NCBI RefSeq assembly: GCF_030272615.1
Contig: NC_081410.1
Location: 127,147,140-127,211,139 of the forward strand
Direction: 5' to 3'
Length of the DNA stretch: 64,000 bases
Source: Cryptomeria japonica
Taxonomy: Eukaryota > Streptophyta > Pinopsida > Cupressales > Cupressaceae
The notes under the pieces were generated by a model. It was not told the origin of the DNA. It saw only the letters and a list, made by a program, of their open reading frames with translations, and ran no database searches. Both the position numbers and the translations under genes were made by a program. Shown here one piece after another: positions 59,437 through 64,000 of the stretch (its first letter is position 1; each line of letters opens with the position of its first letter).

Positions 59437-61062
59437 ATTGGAATTATGCCTCGAATTCTCTTGACTAGTGTTTGGGTTGATCGGTGTAGCTTACCCCAAT
59501 GGAACAGCTTGTGGGAAGGTATCATGTTGTGGACTTTTCCCTATCGGTGTAACTCTGGCCGATAAACATGTTGCAGACAAGTATCGGGTTAGGTCTACCC
59601 GATGTATTCCTCCTTGTTCGGTTATCGGGAAGCAGTTTTTGGTTTGTGGTCATCGGGTTAACATCACCTATCGGGTTAGCTGGATTGAAGTTATCCCGAT
59701 GACCCGACAAAGTTGACTTGAAGAACAAGGTAACTTTGGCTATCAGAAGGACTACATGAGCGGTATGTTGATACCCGATGATTCTATCTTAGGCGGTCTG
59801 GTTTATCATCGGTTATCGGGTTGACGAGATGAAACCCTATTCTGAAGTCTGATGGAGTCATCTACTGGTGATCAGGGATTGGGATAACTTGAAAGCAGTC
59901 TCACTGATGGCCTGATAGAGTCATCGGAGATCGGAGTGACTAGTGAAGCGATATGTCGATGGTCCGTGAGGTCCGCTCTTGGTTATCAGAGATTGGGATA
60001 ACATTTCGTATGTTTTTCCGATGACCCAATGGAGTCGCCTTCGGTGATCGGATATCATCAGGAGGTCGAATCTACCAGTTGAAGGCTATCCCGATGGTCC
60101 GATAGAGCCAACCGATTTTTGGAGTTGCTTTGGTAGAGTTGTCTACCGGTTCATCAGGAGATTAGAGTAACATGTTTGTGGTCTGTCCAATGACCAATGG
60201 AGTGAAAACCAGTCGTGGATGTGCGATGGAACCAAATTCCAAAAATATGGGCTCTTGGTCACATTAGAAGTTTCTATCAGTGTATTTGAATACGAGCCGA
60301 CCCGACTTCTGGATGAATGTGGGATATTTGGTTTCCATGAGTTCATGAACCAACTGGTAGTCGCTCGACGGTTCGACTTCCTGGTGGTTAGAGTGACTAA
60401 CTATCAGAGTGGCCAGAGGAAACTAAAACACAGTTGGATGGATGGAAGACCGTTCGATTCCACAACAATTATGCTTAACCAATAGATTGCAATCTTTGTT
60501 GATAAATATGTTGCCGGAAATGTAACCGATACTGAGATGAGTGAGAAGCTCAGAGTTGCATAGAGTAGAAGGCATGGAGTGTCATTGAAGTATGATAGGA
60601 ACTCTGATATGCTTTGTCTTGCTCAATGTGTGAGGAGTGAGAGAGATTGAACGGTGGTTGAGCATAGCAGAGTGAAACGATAGGTCTGGGCTGATCAGAG
60701 CAAAACGAAATGACTACGAAGGAATGCAGAGAGGCTACTTTGTTGTAGTCTTGCATGAGTGTAGTTTTGAGTGTTCTGCATGATGTTATAGAAGAGTTCC
60801 AAACTATGAGAATCTGAGAATGAATATTTGTAATTGCAGACTGTATCTTTATTGTAATACGTTCGTTATAAATAAAGTAGTCTTGCAGTTGGGTAGTGGG
60901 ATATATATATATATATACATACAAATATATATATATACATACAAACATATATATCTATATATACATACATACATATATATCTATATATATAAATACATAC
61001 ATATATATCTAAATATATATGTATACATACATATCTGTGTGTGTAAATAAATCCAATCAACA
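59437..61062 (-). repeat. Probable LTR of the right-hand Copia-2 relative
   Basis: Plus-strand ends are TATTGGAATTATGCC (T-A where TG is expected) and ATCCAATCAACA; the second is followed by the same interior start as Copia-2 (ATTACATTTAATTTGATG). The body is unlike the Copia-2 LTR. It holds many ATCGGG and CCCGATG phrases (59540-60190), AATAAAGTAG at about 60876 and a TA/TACA microsatellite (60900-61035). It is inserted in the Tat-B LTR. Interpreting it as one LTR is an inference. Confidence 0.4.
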
Positions 61063-62205
61063 ATTACATTTAATTTGATGGCAAAACATATAAGTCAATT
61101 TATGATAATTTGTAAGGATAGAGAAAACATTAAATGCTTAAGGTCAATAGGCCAATTAAGCATTTGATTTCGATGACCAGAATTATCTGACTGAAGCTAC
61201 ACATCATTAACACTCCCTCTTAGCTAGGGAGGATAAATTATATCCCAACAAGAGAGAACAATTGATATCACCTTCTTGTGATATCATAGAATCATGACAT
61301 AACCATAAATATCACATCTCATGATATTTGTCATGGTTCTTTAAAATATCCCCATTCTATGATATGTGCACTGGTATCAAGTCGCATGATACCTATTATA
61401 GGGATACAAATCATCGCATATCCATGAATATTACATCTCATAATATTCACCATGATCATCTCAATCATTATGACTTCTCAAGATATCAAGTCTCATGATA
61501 TCTACCATAATTCCTATAGAGATGCAAACTATCATGATGAAGTCATGGATATCAAGTCTCATGATATCTTTTCATGATAGTGTGGTTAGAGTACTCTGAA
61601 GTTGTCACTTCATAGTATTAGCCATAAATAAGTGAACTTTTGAAAACTCGTCATTTTTCAAAGTTACACAAAGTTCAAATAGTCATGGAGTCTCACACAT
61701 GACAAAACAAAAATATAGTACAACAGATCAAATTAAAAATAAATTACATTCTCAATTTAACTTACATTTTTAACCATGTCAATGTTTCTTACGAAAGTAC
61801 TCAACCTTTTCTTTAGACAAAGGTTTGGTGAGAATGTCTACAATCTGTTCTCCTGTACTCACATATTTTAGTTGGATTACATTCCTTTCAACCATGTCTC
61901 TAATATAGTGATAAGGCATCTCAATATGTTTATATCTATCATGAAACACAGGATTAATAGAGAGCTTTATACAGCTCTAATTGCCGCAATGAATAAGAGT
62001 AGAATTCACTGGTTGACCAAATAAACTCACAAGGAGTATCCTCATAGTCCATTCCCTCTTTCTGATAGAATACTCTGGCAACAAATCTTGCCTTATATTT
62101 TTCAATACTGCCATCTACTGTATGTTTGATTTTAAATAGCCATTTGGAGGATACTACTGATTTGTCTTTAGGTCGGGGTACAATATCCCAAACATTTATC
62201 TTAAT
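61063..62205 (-). mobile_element. Second Copia-2 interior fragment, same RT deletion
   Basis: Homologous to about 32076-33240: a non-coding part with repeated TCTCATGATATC phrases, then the RNase H tail (from about 61780) fused to the RT start (KSVVSS-type region) at the same deletion point. It lacks the ~30-bp duplication seen in the other copy. Homology stops at ~62205. Confidence 0.75.
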
Positions 62206-63476
62206 GCATCTTTTAATTTATTAATGTTTAAAAAAATTATTTTTACTCTTTTTCAAGTGTTTTAGTTTTATCCTTTAGGGTTTCTCGGTGAGGCGTTATA
62301 GTTTACAATATGTTTAGGGTGCCAACCCCTAATTATCTTGAGCACCAACTCAAGGAGCACCAACCCCTAATTATTTTGAGCATCAACTCAAGGAGCACCA
62401 ACCCCTAATTTAGAGAACCTACTCAAGGAGCACCTACCCCTACTCTAAGCACCCACTTAGAGAAATACAATATTATTAAGTTTTACAAATAAATGATAAA
62501 GCCTTGTAACAAATGTGTTTTGTAACACTTACAAATTTCTTGCATCTTAGAATGGATTTTTCTGACTGCTAATGTTCTTCCTCTTTTTCCTCTATCTTCT
62601 TATCTTCTTCTCTCTACCTCTACTTCTCCTTATCTCTGCTTCACCTTTTTCTTAGTATTCTATCTTCTTTGTTCTCTGTCTTTCTGCTTCTATAGCTTCT
62701 ACTTCTTCTCTTGGCAGTAATTCACTCTCTACTCCAACAAAATTCAGTAGTCTAATTGAGACTTCTTTATTTCCACCTCTATCTCTATCTTAATAGCCAC
62801 ACTTACCAATGTCAAATCTCATCACATTTGCTACTAGATTCAATCAACTCTGTACACGTCAGATTTTTCCTCCAATGCAGAATTTTGATATTTTATTCAA
62901 GTCGGTTGTCTTGGAGATTTTCACACTATGGAGATTTCATTCTATGTCCTAAATATGATCTCACATTTTCCGCCCATGTTAAATGCATCATTTCTGTCTT
63001 CAGATCATTCTCTATACTTAGATTACTAGGTTTAGTAATCTTTCTCTACCCAAAATGATCTGGAATCCTTCCTCGAGCCACACAACCAGCCTGCAATGCG
63101 GTTGCCATTAATGCATTCTCCATCCTCCTGTCCTAATCGATTCAATCGCAGCTACCTCCATTAAATAAATCCTCAATTGGTATTCAACAACACACTCTGC
63201 CAACAGATGAATCATATTTTCATTCCCCTATGTGCACTTAGCAAGCACCACGTCATCAAAATGACTTTCAAATCAGTTAGTCAAACAATGGTCAATTGCC
63301 ACGTTGATTGTCATATTTATCGGTATGCAAATTTGTGAGTAATAATATTCACATTTGGCTTTCAAGAGCTTGGTCAACATTGGTCAACCTCAGTCCCACA
63401 TAGACTATCAGACTACACAGAACCATCGAACTCCATACTATGGCTAACTTTCGTGTTATGCAAACTTAGATATGTC
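62206..63476. other. Unassigned stretch with a short minisatellite
   Basis: At 62310-62460 about four imperfect units of CAACTCAAGGAGCACC followed by AACCCCTAATT. 62575-62720 is pyrimidine-rich. No convincing gene. Confidence 0.5.
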
Positions 63477-64000
63477 TGCGGGATGGTAGGAGCCACTAAC
63501 TTTTTTCTCTTCGTTAGCTCGCATCATCATTTTCAAACCCCTTTTACTCATGCGGGTTGGCGGGATGTATCATCCATCCTACTTTTTGATGCCCTACAAA
63601 CTCCTTTTTGTCTATGCTTCCCAACCATGGGATAGCGGGGATCACCTCTAGCCATTGTTCTTCTTATCACACAGGATGCCTTCTCTGTAGTCTTTACAGT
63701 TGCGGCATAGCGGGATATCTCACGCACCTTCCTGCTTTGTATCCCGCAAGACTATAGCACACTCGTCTTCCACGGTGCAGGATGGAGGGAGACATATCTT
63801 TCTTATCCTTGTACCCCACACAACCATCGCTTCTCATGTTTTGATGATGTGGAATAGCGGGGAGCCTCTATCCTTCCATCTATTTTTTATTCTGCGGGAC
63901 CAATTTCTTTGGTTATCAGTGATGCGGGATGGCAGGGAGCCTCGTGCTTCACTATTTTCTTATCCCAAGAGATTTTTTGTTGCAGTCTATCTAGCTATGA
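63477..64000 (+). repeat. ~75-bp tandem repeat running off the window
   Basis: Seven diverged units are marked by GCGGGATAGCGGGGAGCC-like cores at 63480, 63554, 63629, 63704, 63779, 63851 and 63926 (steps 74, 75, 75, 75, 72, 75). A second conserved phrase, CTTATCCCGCA, recurs between cores. The array continues past the right edge. Confidence 0.75.

Noticed and set aside
60820-61063. ORFs on both strands rich in Tyr and Ile
   Set aside because: Translation of the TA/TACA microsatellite.
63477-64000. CRISPR-like array
   Set aside because: Units are diverged along their whole length with no identical short repeats and unique spacers, and the genome is a plant nuclear genome.

Overview
This window looks like intergenic nuclear DNA from a large plant genome, most likely a conifer or other gymnosperm. 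It is AT-rich and made almost entirely of nested LTR retrotransposons plus one LINE. There is no intact host gene, no intact tRNA or rRNA gene, and nothing prokaryotic. The lineage assignment is an inference from element types and density, not from a diagnostic gene.

Layout. (1) 1-5157, minus: a decayed LTR element ('NA1') with PBS, PPT and a ~1,400-codon reading frame (coiled coil, CCHC knuckles, a long unrecognised part) but no protease, RT or integrase, so probably non-autonomous. (2) 5158-9390, minus: the 5' end of a Ty3/gypsy Tat-type element ('Tat-A': gag, leader, PBS, LTR). (3) 9391-11617: mostly unassigned, with a LINE-like tail. (4) 11623-19733, plus: a complete young Ty3/gypsy chromovirus with an uninterrupted 1,549-residue polyprotein, ~0.8% LTR divergence and the target duplication AGCAT. 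It split a minus-strand reading frame whose pieces lie at 19739-20330 and 11480-11617. (5) 20690-21060: TA microsatellite. (6) 21397-27680, minus: a degenerate LINE (ORF1 and ORF2). (7) 27681-31557: unassigned, with one candidate LTR. (8) 31558-36276, minus: a Ty1/copia element ('Copia-2') that has lost most of its RT. (9) 36277-59436, minus: a large Tat element ('Tat-B') with gag, protease, G-patch, RT, RNase H, a second RNase H and integrase. Its 3' LTR carries a solo LTR of the NA1 family (37300-38149, TSD GGTTT). Its coding region is split by a full-length plus-strand Ty1/copia element ('Copia-1', 45425-52646, TSD AGGAT). (10) 59437-62205: an LTR-like block joined to a second copy of the RT-deleted Copia-2 interior. 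(11) 62206-64000: unassigned sequence, a short minisatellite and a ~75-bp tandem repeat running off the window.

Order of events from nesting: Tat-B came first, then Copia-1 and the NA1 solo LTR landed in it, and the chromovirus is the most recent insertion seen. Only the chromovirus looks capable of making all its proteins. The least expected signals are an array of nine small hairpins with co-varying stems and a constant five-base loop inside each chromovirus LTR, a 42-nt tRNA-Trp 3' half at the Tat-B primer binding site, a shared RT deletion in two Copia-2 copies, and the unrecognised coding sequence of NA1.
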